This document shows positions 1 to 10,175 of a stretch of DNA of 64,000 nt, piece after piece. The translations under genes were made by a program, and so were the position numbers. Each line of letters opens with the position of its first letter. The stretch's first letter is position 1. The notes under the pieces are model-generated. The model was not told where the DNA came from, made no database searches, and worked only from the letters and a program-made list of their open reading frames with translations. This stretch comes from Oscillospiraceae bacterium. GTDB lineage: Bacteria > Bacillota > Clostridia > Oscillospirales > Ruminococcaceae. The DNA is taken from assembly GCA_018434245.1 (NCBI GenBank), contig JAHDPQ010000083.1:1-64000 (forward strand). The letters are read 5' to 3'.

Positions 1-550
1 GTAAACGTCGCTTTGCGACAACGGCCACCGAAAGAAAGGGAAATTCTTAGGTTTGCATATCCTTACCGCTCGTCGTCCTCGTCCCTCGGACTTCTCGCGG
101 CGGTCAAGGTAAAATCACACATTGCCCTTTCCCTTTGTACGCACCTACGTACCCAAGCATTGATGCTGCCAAGGTATACAACTCTCCAGCAAACCTTAAA
201 CAGGAGTAGCATCTATAGCTTTGCAGCTACGGAACGCGGGGTTACAAAGGGGTGTCAAACCCCTTTGAGAGGGGGCCGGGGACCCATCCCCGGCGTGTTT
301 TGCCTCCTTTTGCACGAACAAAAGGAGGGGCCCTGCCCCGGCCTGAGGGGCAAGCTAACGCCGCGATGTCCTTTGCGGAAGGAGAAGCCGTTCCGGCTTG
401 CGGAGCAAAACCCTGCCCCGCGCCTGAGCGGCGAGCTATGCTCTCAATGGCCTTCGCAAAAGAATTACCCATTCAGGCTTCTAGGAAAACAAACCCCCAG
501 CTCCAAGAGGGCGGATGGCCAAGTCGCTTTGCGGTTATTATACCACGGGT
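1..550. repeat. Hairpin-rich intergenic repeat, copy A
   Basis: Positions 1-360 match 60767-61125 closely, in the same orientation. The shared part includes four consecutive perfect or near-perfect hairpins: a GTAGC/GCTAC stem near 207-231, an AAAGGGG/CCCCTTT stem near 247-269, a GCCGGGG/CCCCGGC stem near 275-294 and CCTCCTTTTG/CAAAAGGAGG near 302-329. After these come degenerate 76-80 bp units beginning CCCTGCC and containing a GCCTGAG(G/C)GGC core, at about 331 and 411. The block ends with GCGGTTATTATACC at 531-544, which recurs at the end of copy B. The copy may begin before the window. No convincing coding capacity is seen; a structured, possibly transcribed, dispersed element is inferred. 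Confidence 0.8.
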
Positions 551-665
551 CGAATTCCGTCTCAAGTATAAGCCTGTGAACCAGCCTTTTCAACTCGCTT
601 TGCAAGAGGACCGATAGCCCTTATTGCAAGAGAAAAAACCACTTGTAAACAATTTATGAAAGCTC

Positions 666-694
666 TTGACAAACAATGGGAAACGTTATAAAAT
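666..694 (+). promoter_or_regulatory. Sigma-A-type promoter of the hrcA operon
   Basis: A perfect TTGACA at 666-671 is followed after 17 bp by TAAAAT at 689-694. The expected start site falls at the left edge of the CIRCE operator, so HrcA binding would block initiation. Confidence 0.85.
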
Positions 695-698
695 GTAT

Positions 699-725
699 CT
701 AGCACTCGGAGGTTAAGAGTGCTAA
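699..725 (+). promoter_or_regulatory. CIRCE operator (HrcA binding site)
   Basis: CTAGCACTC, a 9-bp spacer and GAGTGCTAA form the CIRCE inverted repeat (consensus TTAGCACTC-N9-GAGTGCTAA) with one end mismatch. It lies between the -10 box and hrcA, the usual place for HrcA autoregulation of class I heat-shock operons. Confidence 0.95.
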
Positions 726-780
726 AATATTCTACAAACCGCATAATACCGGGCTTTTTACCGGAAAGGGGGAGCAACCG

Positions 781-1812
781 GTGAAGTTAAGCGAAAGAAA
801 AAAGGCTATTTTGGCCGCCATTGTGGAAACCTATATCCAAACCGGCGAGCCGGTGGGCTCCAAACTGCTGGCCACCAAGCTAAGCTTTCAGGTTTCTCCG
901 GCTACCATTCGCAGCGACATGGCGTGGCTGTTTGAGATGGGATACTTGGAGCAGCCCCACACTTCTGCGGGGCGTGTGCCCAGCCACTTGGGCTTTCGGG
1001 AGTACATCGACTCTCTGATGCGGTGCAAGCCTCTGACACAGGACGAGCGCCGGGAAATAGATTCTCTCTTTAACGTGCGCAACCCTGACCCAGATAAGCT
1101 ACTGGAAGATGCCGCAGAAGCTCTTTCCGATTACACCCATTGTGCCACCGTCACCTCCAGCATCACGCCTAAAACCGTGCGAATCCGCCGGGTGGAGATG
1201 ATTGCCGCAGGCCAGAACACCGTTGTGATTTTGATGATTGCCTCCAACGGCGTTATTCGCAACAAAATCTGCCGGATGGACTTTCAGGTCACCGAAAAGT
1301 TGGTGGAATTCTTCAACAAGTTTGCCAATGCCCGTTTGGGCGGCATGAATATCGCCACCGTTTCCACTAACTACATCAACTCTCTCTCCATTGTCTTGGG
1401 GGAATATTCCAGAATCTTTACCCCTCTTCTGGTGGCGATTTTTGAGCTTTGTAAGGAGATCAACGACGGCCAGTATTATCTGAGCGGCGGCACCAAGCTG
1501 TTGGAATACAACGAGCTGAACATTTTGGTGCGGGACCTTCTGACCATGCTGGAAAAACGGGACATCTTACAGTCCCTGTTTACTTTGGAAGGGGAAGACT
1601 TCCGGGTGATTATCGGCAAGGAAAACCAATCCATGGAGCTGGCGGATTCCTCCGTAGTGATGACTCCATACAATGTAGGCGGCGAGCCTGCTGGTACTGT
1701 GGGACTCATCGGCCCGGTGCGAATCGATTACGCCAAGATCATCCCCCATCTGGAGTATTTTGCCAAAACTCTGGGAGACCTGCTCACCGATACCTTTGAA
1801 CTGCATCAATAA
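781..1812 (+). CDS. hrcA: Heat-inducible transcription repressor HrcA
   Basis: HrcA is the repressor that binds CIRCE and shuts off the dnaK operon until chaperone demand rises. The 343-residue protein has the family layout: an N-terminal winged helix (about residues 1-75, with the conserved VSPATIRSDM recognition region and the GRVPS turn), then the GAF-like and dimerisation part. The GTG start follows a GGGGGAG ribosome site about 8 bases upstream. It is the first gene of hrcA-grpE-dnaK-dnaJ and the CIRCE element lies 56 bp upstream, so autoregulation is expected. Length is normal and no key feature is missing. Confidence 0.97.
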   Translation: MKLSERKKAILAAIVETYIQTGEPVGSKLLATKLSFQVSPATIRSDMAWLFEMGYLEQPHTSAGRVPSHLGFREYIDSLMRCKPLTQDERREIDSLFNVRNPDPDKLLEDAAEALSDYTHCATVTSSITPKTVRIRRVEMIAAGQNTVVILMIASNGVIRNKICRMDFQVTEKLVEFFNKFANARLGGMNIATVSTNYINSLSIVLGEYSRIFTPLLVAIFELCKEINDGQYYLSGGTKLLEYNELNILVRDLLTMLEKRDILQSLFTLEGEDFRVIIGKENQSMELADSSVVMTPYNVGGEPAGTVGLIGPVRIDYAKIIPHLEYFAKTLGDLLTDTFELHQ

Positions 1813-1836
1813 AACACAGGGAGAGGACAAGGACAA

Positions 1837-2406
1837 GTGGGAAAAGAGACACGTAACAAAACACCAAGGCAGGAGCATGAACTGGAGAAGGAAATTCCTG
1901 TGGAGCAGGAGGAGGTTCAAGATCAGGACACCGGGCAATCGGAGGAAGAAGCGGCCTCGCCCCCCAAAAGCGAACAGGAGCTTTTACAGGAAAAATACGA
2001 TCAGCTTCAGGACCAGCATCTGCGACTAATGGCGGAGTACGACAACTACCGCAAGCGCACGCAAAAGGAAAAGGACGACATCTATCAGGCTGCCACGGCG
2101 GCCACCCTGCAAAAGATACTGCCCATGCAGGATAACTTTGACCGAGCCAGCGCCTTTGAATGCCATACCGAGGAATTTGCCAAGGGCTTTGCCCTGATTG
2201 AAAAGGGCTTTGCCGAGCTTCTTTCCTCCTTTGGGGTGGAAGCCTTCGGGGAAGTGGGAGACCCCTTCGACCCGGAGCTGCACCACGCCGTCATGCATAT
2301 CGAGGACGAAAGCCTTGGGGAAAATGTTATCGCCCAAGTGCTGCAAAAGGGATACCGAATGGGAGATAAAGTTCTGCGCTACGCCATGGTACAGACAGCC
2401 AACTAG
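1837..2406 (+). CDS. grpE: Nucleotide exchange factor GrpE
   Basis: GrpE releases ADP from DnaK and resets the chaperone cycle. The 189-residue protein has a very acidic, Glu/Gln-rich, probably disordered N terminus (about 1-50), a long helical dimerisation region with LRLMAEYDNYRKRTQKEKDD, and the C-terminal beta domain ending in GYRMGDKVLRYAMVQTAN, the usual family tail. The start is GTG, 24 bp after the hrcA stop, with a GGGAGAGGA ribosome site before it. It lies between hrcA and dnaK in one operon and should share CIRCE control. Confidence 0.96.
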   Translation: MGKETRNKTPRQEHELEKEIPVEQEEVQDQDTGQSEEEAASPPKSEQELLQEKYDQLQDQHLRLMAEYDNYRKRTQKEKDDIYQAATAATLQKILPMQDNFDRASAFECHTEEFAKGFALIEKGFAELLSSFGVEAFGEVGDPFDPELHHAVMHIEDESLGENVIAQVLQKGYRMGDKVLRYAMVQTAN

Positions 2407-2478
2407 CCGACAAACCGGGGTATATGCCCCTCTTAATAGAATGAAATCCACATCTCGATCGATCAGGAGGAAAACGTT

Positions 2479-4302
<1,824 letters not shown>

Positions 4303-4325
4303 AAAACCCTTTATGATGGAACAGG

Positions 4326-4357
4326 CCACGCCGGGCAGAATAAGCTGTCCGGCGTGG
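4326..4357 (+). terminator. Stem-loop after dnaK
   Basis: CCACGCCGGGCAG (4326-4338) pairs with CTGTCCGGCGTGG (4345-4357) around a 6-base loop, with one G-T pair. No T tract follows, so it is either a weak terminator or an mRNA-stabilising stem that lowers dnaJ expression relative to dnaK. Confidence 0.55.
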
Positions 4358-4582
4358 TTCATGGGAAACCTTCCGGGAAAACCTGCATAGAATCATAATG
4401 ACGGCAGAAAAGACGGACATAGTTTTGGCGCGGGCAGGGGGGAGCTTTCCTCCTGAGTAGTTACCGTTATCCCAGCAAGGCGGCACACTCTGCGCCGGAA
4501 CCTTTTGCACTGCTTTTTCCCAAGGTACACAAGGAGCAACTCACTCTGCCGGTTTGGTGCCGGCGCCTAGTTACTACGAGAG

Positions 4583-5752
4583 ATGGTGGTAAATTTGCCA
4601 GAAAAAAGAGACTACTATGAAGTTTTGGGTGTGCAGAGAGGTGCGTCGGAAGACGAGATTAAAAAGGCATACCGAAAGCTTGCAAAGCAATACCACCCGG
4701 ACGTAAATCCCGACGATAAGACCGCCGAAGCCAAATTCAAAGAGGTGGGGGAGGCCTACGAGGTTCTTTCCGACCCTCAGAAGAAGAGCCGCTACGACCA
4801 GTTTGGTCACGCAGGGGTGGACCCCAGCTATGGAGCAGGCGGCGGAGCGGGCTTTGGCGGATTTTCCGGAGGCTTTGGCTTCGAGGATTTGGGGGACATT
4901 TTCGACAGCTTTTTCGGAGGCGGGTTTGGAGGTTCCACCCGCACCCGCAACCCCAACGCTCCCATTAAGGGAGCAGATATTCGCATCAACATGCCTCTGG
5001 AATTTATGGAGGCAGTCAAAGGCGTCAAAAAGACTATATCCATATCCCGTCAGCAAACCTGCCACACCTGCCATGGCTCGGGAGCGGCCGAGGGAACCAG
5101 CCCCGAAACCTGCTCCGAATGTGGAGGCTCCGGTCAGGTCAAGGTGAGCCAGCGCACCCCCTTTGGAGTGGTACAGTCGGCCAGAGCCTGTTCCCGCTGC
5201 GGCGGCAAGGGCACCGTCATCAAGGACCCCTGCAAAACCTGTGGTGGTAAGGGGCGGGTAAGAGCCAGTAAGACGCTGGAGGTCAGCGTCCCTGCCGGAA
5301 TTGACGACGGCCAAAGCTTTGTGCTGCGGGGCGAGGGAGATCACGGCCTAAACAACGGCCCCGCCGGCGACTGTGTGGTGACGGTGAGCGTCCGCCCCGA
5401 TCCCATCTTCGAGCGGGACGGCTTTGATATTTGGTGCGAGATTCCCCTTACCTACGCGCAGGCTGCTCTTGGAGATGAGATTGTGGTTCCCACGGTGGAT
5501 GGCAAGGTGAGCTACAACGTGCCCGAGGGAACCCAGCCCGGTGTGGTGTTCCGTCTGCGCAACAAGGGAGTCCCCTACATCAATGGCCGAGGCCGGGGAG
5601 ATCAATACGTTCGGGTTCTGCTGGAGGTTCCCCGCAACCTGTCGGGTAAGCAGAAGGAGGCCCTAAAAACCTTCGACAATTTGGTCAGCGACAAAAACTA
5701 CGAAAAGCGTAAAACCTTTTTTGATAAAATTAAAAACGCCATGGGCATCTAA
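4583..5752 (+). CDS. dnaJ: Chaperone protein DnaJ (type I Hsp40)
   Basis: DnaJ delivers substrates to DnaK and stimulates its ATPase. The 389-residue protein has all type I parts: the J domain with HPD at residues 38-40, a Gly/Phe-rich linker (about 75-125), four CxxCxGxG zinc repeats ([32 protein letters not shown], about residues 155-215) and the two C-terminal beta domains. It follows dnaK after 280 bp containing a stem-loop, so it may be transcribed by read-through or from its own weak promoter. The start ATG has only a weak GAGAG site nearby. Confidence 0.97.
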   Translation: MVVNLPEKRDYYEVLGVQRGASEDEIKKAYRKLAKQYHPDVNPDDKTAEAKFKEVGEAYEVLSDPQKKSRYDQFGHAGVDPSYGAGGGAGFGGFSGGFGFEDLGDIFDSFFGGGFGGSTRTRNPNAPIKGADIRINMPLEFMEAVKGVKKTISISRQQTCHTCHGSGAAEGTSPETCSECGGSGQVKVSQRTPFGVVQSARACSRCGGKGTVIKDPCKTCGGKGRVRASKTLEVSVPAGIDDGQSFVLRGEGDHGLNNGPAGDCVVTVSVRPDPIFERDGFDIWCEIPLTYAQAALGDEIVVPTVDGKVSYNVPEGTQPGVVFRLRNKGVPYINGRGRGDQYVRVLLEVPRNLSGKQKEALKTFDNLVSDKNYEKRKTFFDKIKNAMGI

Positions 5753-5754
5753 CT

Positions 5755-5793
5755 AAAAAGGACACAGCAGAATTCGCCTGCCGTGTCCTTTTT
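5755..5793 (+). terminator. Rho-independent terminator after dnaJ
   Basis: AAAAAGGACACAGCAG (5755-5770) and CTGCCGTGTCCTTTTT (5778-5793) form a stem with one mismatch and a T5 tail just after the dnaJ stop. It closes the heat-shock operon. Confidence 0.9.
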
Positions 5794-5995
5794 GATGCCT
5801 TTCAAAAGTATTCATTTGGAGAGAGGATATGCGTTGTATATGCAGATTCACATTCATCCAAAAAAATAATTTGTGTGTTTTAGAATCTGAAAGTAATATC
5901 TAGAAAAGCCTATAGTTGTCGCAAAGATTGCTGGTAAGCATGACAGGAAAAATGTAAATTTTCTGTATATTTTAAAAGGCTGATCGGATTTTGGG

Positions 5996-6024
5996 TTGAA
6001 TATAATCTTAACTTGCGCTATAAT
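5996..6024 (+). promoter_or_regulatory. Sigma-A-type promoter of the candidate ncRNA
   Basis: TTGAAT at 5996-6001 and a perfect TATAAT at 6019-6024 are separated by exactly 17 bp. No protein-coding frame begins downstream before the terminator at 6182-6226. Confidence 0.7.
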
Positions 6025-6030
6025 ATACAG

Positions 6031-6226
6031 GTTGGAGGCAAACAGGAAGTTGAATTCTAGATGAATTTTTGCGCGATCTGCTGCCCCGGCAGCGATCCGG
6101 AATACCTTCTCAGCGTTGGGGCCACAGCTTTGACTGTCTGTGAGCCATGATACCAATCAGATAGCCAGTTGATTGCAGGTAAAAAGACCTCCGGAAAATC
6201 CAATCCAGATTTTCGGCAGGTCTTTT
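6031..6226 (+). ncRNA. Candidate structured small RNA (~195 nt), family unknown
   Basis: A promoter (5996-6024) and a strong terminator (6182-6226) bound a 195-nt unit with no plausible ORF. Four hairpins can be drawn: GATCTGCTGCC/GGCAGCGATC (6075-6097); GGC+CACAG with CTGTG+A+GCC (6120-6146); TACC+AATCA with TGATT+GCA+GGTA (6151-6181); and the terminator. Size recalls 6S RNA, but a succession of short hairpins is not the single long rod of 6S. No known riboswitch signature was recognised and no gene follows on this strand before 6779, so a trans-acting RNA is more likely than a leader. Confidence 0.5.
6182..6226 (+). terminator. Rho-independent terminator of the candidate ncRNA
   Basis: AAAAGACCTCCGGAAAATC (6182-6200) pairs with GATTTTCGGCAGGTCTTTT (6208-6226), followed by a T-rich stretch. 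Confidence 0.85.
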
Positions 6227-6408
6227 AATTTTATGGCTTTTGCAGAAACACACTCGACGTAAGGGACGTTTTTATCTGAAACAGTGACAACGATATTTCA
6301 TGACACCGGAGAAAACCGCCTGAAGCGGGTGGATATATTCTAATGAACAGGGGCAACTTTTGAGTGGAGCATCCTTGGTGACAACTTAAAATACCGCACT
6401 GCGTGGGC

Positions 6409-6444
6409 AAAAAAATGCGCACCTCACATGATGTGAAGTGCGCA
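6409..6444 (-). terminator. Terminator of the tRNA-Pro gene
   Basis: TGCGCACCTCACATG and ATGTGAAGTGCGCA form a long hairpin (6416-6444). On the minus strand it is followed by seven T (6409-6415). It lies 23 bp beyond the tRNA 3' end. Confidence 0.88.
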
Positions 6445-6467
6445 ATCTACATCCAGCCCAAAGCTGG

Positions 6468-6544
6468 TGGTCGAGGCGACAGGACTCGAACCTGCGGCTT
6501 CTACGTCCCGAACGTAGCACTCTACCAAACTGAGCTACGCCTCG
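6468..6544 (-). tRNA. tRNA-Pro (anticodon CGG)
   Basis: Read on the minus strand, the 77-base gene has acceptor arms CGAGGCG and CGCCTCG, discriminator A and an encoded CCA. The anticodon stem CTACG/CGTAG encloses the loop TTCGGGA, giving anticodon CGG for proline CCG codons. The T arm carries GGTTCGAGTCC. A second CCA follows directly at 6465-6467. It is a single-gene unit with its own promoter and terminator. Confidence 0.95.
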
Positions 6545-6556
6545 ACAGCCTTTACA

Positions 6557-6585
6557 ATGTAACACAAAGGGCCTGTCCTTGTCAA
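6557..6585 (-). promoter_or_regulatory. Promoter of the tRNA-Pro gene
   Basis: On the minus strand TTGACA (6580-6585) and TTACAT (6557-6562) are 17 bp apart, 12 bp upstream of the tRNA 5' end. Confidence 0.75.
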
Positions 6586-6717
6586 TATCCTGAGGGGATT
6601 TCCTAGTGCTAAAATGCAAACTGCTATTTTTTTGGATGGCTTCTCTTGTCTCGGACCTTGGTATAAGGGACATCTTTAACATTTATAAACAATTTTATTT
6701 CAATTTGAGGAATTAAA

Positions 6718-6746
6718 TTGCCATAAACATCAAAAGGTGTTATACT
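6718..6746 (+). promoter_or_regulatory. Promoter of the osmoprotectant transporter operon
   Basis: TTGCCA (6718-6723), 17 bp, TATACT (6741-6746), lying 32 bp before the first transporter gene, which has a GGGAGG ribosome site. Confidence 0.7.
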
Positions 6747-6778
6747 TGCCATTATAATCTTACAAAGGGAGGAATGAA

Positions 6779-7915
6779 ATGGTTACTTTCGACAATGTAA
6801 CGAAATCATTTTCCGGCCACACCGTTATTTCCGATCTAAGCCTTGAGATTCCACGGGGCCAATTCACCGTGCTCATAGGACCCAGTGGCTGTGGAAAAAC
6901 AACATCACTTAAAATGATCAATCGGTTGATAGAACCCAGCAAAGGGAGTATCTTCGTAGATGGTCAAAATATCACTAAGGTCAGCCCGGTGGATTTGCGC
7001 CGTCAAATCGGCTATGTCATCCAACAAATCGGTCTGTTCCCCAACATGACCATCGAGCAAAATATTGAGGTGGTGCCTAGGTTGCTCAAGTGGCCCAAGG
7101 AAAAGCGCCACCAGCGGACCCGGGAACTGCTGGAAATGGTGGGGATGGACCCCAAGGAGTATCTGGGGCGGTATCCGTCGGAGCTTTCCGGCGGACAGCA
7201 ACAGCGGATTGGGGTGCTGCGGGCTCTGGCGGTAGCTCCGCCTCTGATTTTAATGGATGAGCCCTTTGGCGCTCTGGACCCCATCACACGGGAATCCCTT
7301 CAGGATGAGGTGAAAAAGCTGCAGACCAGCTTGGGCATCACTGTAGTCTTTGTCACCCACGATATTGACGAGGCGGTCAAGCTGGCCGACCGCATTATCC
7401 TGATGAAGGATGGCGAGATCGTCCAAAACGCCCCACCGGAAACTCTGCTGGCCCACCCTGCCAACGACTATGTTCGGGAATTCATCGGCAAAAAGCGGAT
7501 GAAAGCCAACTACGACGTGGACTTGGTCCGGGAGATTATGAACCCCAGAGTGGTGACCACCACCCGGGACAAAGGCTTTGCCGAATCCATCAACCTGATG
7601 CGCAAGCGCAACGTCGACTCTCTGGTGGTGTTGGACAAGGAGGGCCGTTTGGAAGGTGTGGTCACCGTAGAAAATCTGCGAGCGGTGGCGGGCAAACAGC
7701 ACATCGCGCAAATTGGCGAGGTGGAGATGAAAAGCGTACCCACCATCAGCATGAACGCTCAGGCCCGGGAGGCCTTCGACACCCTGATTACCGAAAAGCT
7801 CCCCTTCCTGTTGGTGGTGGACAGCAAGGACCGGGTGAAGGGGCTGGTAAGCAAAACCAGTTTGGTCAAGGCTTTGGCCGGCGTAGTTTGGAGGGATGAT
7901 GAGGATGATGAATAA
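6779..7915 (+). CDS. opuCA: Osmoprotectant (glycine betaine/carnitine/choline) ABC transporter, ATP-binding protein with CBS pair
   Basis: This is the ATPase of an OpuC/ProV-type importer for compatible solutes. The 378-residue protein has Walker A GPSGCGKT (34-41), a Q-loop, the LSGGQQQR signature (about 137), Walker B LILMDEP (about 160) and the switch His in VTHDIDEA. A C-terminal pair of CBS domains (about 255-372) follows; in OpuA/OpuC ATPases this pair senses ionic strength or a nucleotide. Length and layout match OpuCA. It is the first of four overlapping or closely spaced genes. The exact substrate cannot be read from sequence. Confidence 0.93.
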   Translation: MVTFDNVTKSFSGHTVISDLSLEIPRGQFTVLIGPSGCGKTTSLKMINRLIEPSKGSIFVDGQNITKVSPVDLRRQIGYVIQQIGLFPNMTIEQNIEVVPRLLKWPKEKRHQRTRELLEMVGMDPKEYLGRYPSELSGGQQQRIGVLRALAVAPPLILMDEPFGALDPITRESLQDEVKKLQTSLGITVVFVTHDIDEAVKLADRIILMKDGEIVQNAPPETLLAHPANDYVREFIGKKRMKANYDVDLVREIMNPRVVTTTRDKGFAESINLMRKRNVDSLVVLDKEGRLEGVVTVENLRAVAGKQHIAQIGEVEMKSVPTISMNAQAREAFDTLITEKLPFLLVVDSKDRVKGLVSKTSLVKALAGVVWRDDEDDE

Positions 7916-8558
7916 ATCCATCGCTATCCTGCAAAAAAACTGGCCGCTGCTCCAAACCGCTTTTTTGGAACACATTCAGATTTCGTTTTTCTCTGTTGTG
8001 ATAGGGATTATCATCTCGGTGCCTCTGGGCATCCTGCTGACCCGCCTGCCCCGGCTGGCCAAGCGGGTGATGGCGGTAATGGGGATTTTGCAGACCGTGC
8101 CCAGTATGGTGATGTTCGGGCTACTTCTGCCTGTGACAGGAATTGGAAAGCCCACCGCCGTGATTGTGCTGACGGTTTACTCCATCCTGCCCATTCTGCG
8201 CAACACCTACACCGGCATTACCGAGGTGTCTCCAGGCTATATCGAGGCAGCTACCGGCATGGGGATGAACAGCCTGCAAACCCTGTTTCGGGTAGAGCTG
8301 CCCCTGGCTCTGCCGGTGATTGTCACCGGTATCCGGCTGAGCAGCGTGTATATCATCAGCTGGGCCACGGTGGCGGCCATCATTGGCGGGGGAGGTCTGG
8401 GGGATGTGATCTACACCGGGCTGGACCGCTACAACCACACCGTTGTGCTGATGGGAGCCATTCCCGCCAGTCTGCTGGCCATTGCCACCAGTTTTGTCAT
8501 TGGCCGTTTGGCCCGGCTGGCGATTCCCAGAGGATTGAGGAGGGAAGGCAATGCTTGA
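7905..8558 (+). CDS. opuCB: Osmoprotectant ABC transporter, permease subunit 1
   Basis: A membrane permease of the OpuCB/ProW type, about 217 residues with roughly five to six hydrophobic segments. It carries the inner-membrane coupling region EAATGMGMNSLQTLFRVELPLALP (EAA loop). The gene overlaps the ATPase gene by 11 bp. Four in-frame ATGs occur at 7896, 7899, 7905 and 7908; GGAGGG at 7890-7895 is best spaced for 7905 or 7908, so 7905 is given. Its paralogue follows directly, so the transporter is probably a heterodimeric pore. Confidence 0.9.
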   Translation: MMNKSIAILQKNWPLLQTAFLEHIQISFFSVVIGIIISVPLGILLTRLPRLAKRVMAVMGILQTVPSMVMFGLLLPVTGIGKPTAVIVLTVYSILPILRNTYTGITEVSPGYIEAATGMGMNSLQTLFRVELPLALPVIVTGIRLSSVYIISWATVAAIIGGGGLGDVIYTGLDRYNHTVVLMGAIPASLLAIATSFVIGRLARLAIPRGLRREGNA

Positions 8559-9144
8559 GCTGATTCAACGCGCTGCGGTTCACCTGCTGATCTCCCTGTC
8601 CGGCGTGGTGCTGGCTACAGTGATCGGCGTGGTGATCGGTGTGATCTTGACCCGTGTTCCCAAGCTGGCCGGCCCGGTTATTGGCATAGTAGAAGTACTG
8701 CAGACCATACCGTCACTGGCCATGCTTTCCATTCTTCTGGTCTTTTTTGGCCTGGGCAATATGACTGCTGTCATGGCCATCTTTTTTTACTCCCTCTTGC
8801 CCATTGTGCGCAACACCTATACCGGTATCCTGGCTCTGGAACCGGCCCTGCTGGAGGCCGGACGGGGCATGGGGATGAGCAGCCTGCAGATTCTGTTTCA
8901 GGTGGAGCTCCCCAATGCCATCCCTGTCATTGTGTCGGGACTACGGATTTCCCTGATCACCGCCTATGGCATCGTCACCATTTCGGTGCTGGTAGGAGGC
9001 GGGGGACTGGGGCGGTACGTCTACCGTGGCATTCAGATGGCGGATATGGCCATGCTGTTTACCGGAGCCATTCCCATCTGCCTCATGGCCTTTTTGACCG
9101 ACCTGCTTCTCAACAGGCTGGAGCAAAAGCTGCTCCATCGTTAA
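8551..9144 (+). CDS. opuCD: Osmoprotectant ABC transporter, permease subunit 2
   Basis: Second permease, 197 residues, clearly homologous to the gene before it: both share a motif beginning NTYTGI and an EAGRGMGMSSLQILF-type EAA loop (about residues 108-122). It overlaps the first permease gene by 8 bp and has a GAGGAGGGAA ribosome site inside that gene. In Bacillus the binding-protein gene lies between the two permease genes (opuCA-CB-CC-CD); here it comes last. Confidence 0.9.
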   Translation: MLELIQRAAVHLLISLSGVVLATVIGVVIGVILTRVPKLAGPVIGIVEVLQTIPSLAMLSILLVFFGLGNMTAVMAIFFYSLLPIVRNTYTGILALEPALLEAGRGMGMSSLQILFQVELPNAIPVIVSGLRISLITAYGIVTISVLVGGGGLGRYVYRGIQMADMAMLFTGAIPICLMAFLTDLLLNRLEQKLLHR

Positions 9145-9190
9145 TCTGAAATTATACCTGATACTGGTTGTGCGACAGGAGGTTTTATAA

Positions 9191-10090
9191 ATGAAAAAAG
9201 TTCTTTCCTTCACCCTTGTGCTGATGCTTCTGCTGGCCATACTGTCCGGTTGCTCCGGCAAGAAAGGCAATACGGTAATTGTGGGCGGAAAAACCTACAC
9301 CGAGGCCCAGCTTACATCCGAGATCATCGCCCAGATGCTGGAGCAAAAAACAGACCTGCAGGTGGAGCGGAAATACGATATGGCTTCCGCCATCTGCTTT
9401 GAATCCATCAACCGGGGGGATATTCACATCTACCCCGAATACACCGGCGGAATGCTCCTTGCCTATCTGGAGCAGGAAATCCAGCCGGGTACCGACCCCC
9501 AGGCTACCTACGATCTGGCCAAGGCCGGATTCAAGGAGGAGTTTGATCTGGTGGTGCTGGAATCCATGGGTTTTAACAACACCTACGCAAACGCTGTTTC
9601 CCGGGAGTTTGCTCAGGCCAACAACATCAAGACCAACAGCGACCTTGCTCCCTTTAGCTCCCAGCTTTCCTACGGGGCGGAGCACAGCTTCTTTGACCGG
9701 ATGGACGGCTACGAAAATATGTGCGCCACCTACGGCTTTGAGTTTGTCAAAGAGATCAAGATGAACGTGGCCCTCAAGTATCAGAGCATGGCGGAGGGGC
9801 TGATGGATGTGGTGAACGTCTACACCACCGATGGCCTGCTTTCCCAATTGGATGTGGTGGTGCTGGAGGACGACAAGCACTTCTTCCCCGCCTATTATTG
9901 CTGCCCGGTGGTCCGCCAGGATATTCTGGACAAACACCCGGAAATCCAGCCTGCTCTGGCCGGGCTGAAGGATTGCGTCACCGAGGAGGATATGATCCGC
10001 TACAATGCTCTGGTGGACAGTGGCAAGATGACCATTGCCGCAGCGGCGGAGGAGTTCATCAAAGAATTTGGTCTACTGGACAAGTCATAA
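9191..10090 (+). CDS. opuCC: Osmoprotectant ABC transporter, substrate-binding lipoprotein
   Basis: The extracellular receptor of the transporter. The 299-residue protein starts with a lipoprotein signal peptide ending LSGC with Cys21. It then shows the OpuAC-family opening VGGKTYTEAQLTSEIIAQMLE and the IHIYPEYTGG region typical of OpuCC/OsmF-type receptors. AGGAGG lies 7 bases before the ATG and the gene is 46 bp after the second permease. A stem-loop at 10109-10149 probably ends the operon. Confidence 0.92.
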   Translation: MKKVLSFTLVLMLLLAILSGCSGKKGNTVIVGGKTYTEAQLTSEIIAQMLEQKTDLQVERKYDMASAICFESINRGDIHIYPEYTGGMLLAYLEQEIQPGTDPQATYDLAKAGFKEEFDLVVLESMGFNNTYANAVSREFAQANNIKTNSDLAPFSSQLSYGAEHSFFDRMDGYENMCATYGFEFVKEIKMNVALKYQSMAEGLMDVVNVYTTDGLLSQLDVVVLEDDKHFFPAYYCCPVVRQDILDKHPEIQPALAGLKDCVTEEDMIRYNALVDSGKMTIAAAAEEFIKEFGLLDKS

Positions 10091-10108
10091 GGCTTACATA
10101 TATCATAA

Positions 10109-10149
10109 AGACGGTGGCAGGATATCCATAGACGAAACTGCCACCGTCT
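10109..10149 (+). terminator. Stem-loop after the osmoprotectant operon
   Basis: AGACGGTGGCAG (10109-10120) pairs perfectly with CTGCCACCGTCT (10138-10149). There is no T tract, so termination may be partial and the next gene may receive read-through. Confidence 0.55.
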
Positions 10150-10175
10150 GATTGACAGAGAAAAAGGGTGATCCC

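Noticed and set aside
13..579. ORF in repeat copy A whose N-terminal 40 residues resemble an ORF in copy B (60779-60967)
   Set aside because: The shared peptide follows from DNA repeat identity. The copy B frame stops after 62 codons and the frames differ later, while the hairpins are kept. RNA or DNA structure explains the conservation better than a protein.
5854..6156. 100-codon minus-strand frame opposite the candidate ncRNA
   Set aside because: No ribosome site, no recognisable composition, and the plus strand shows promoter, hairpins and terminator.
6031..6226. Identification of the small RNA as 6S
   Set aside because: Size fits, but I could not draw the single long hairpin with a central bubble; left unnamed.
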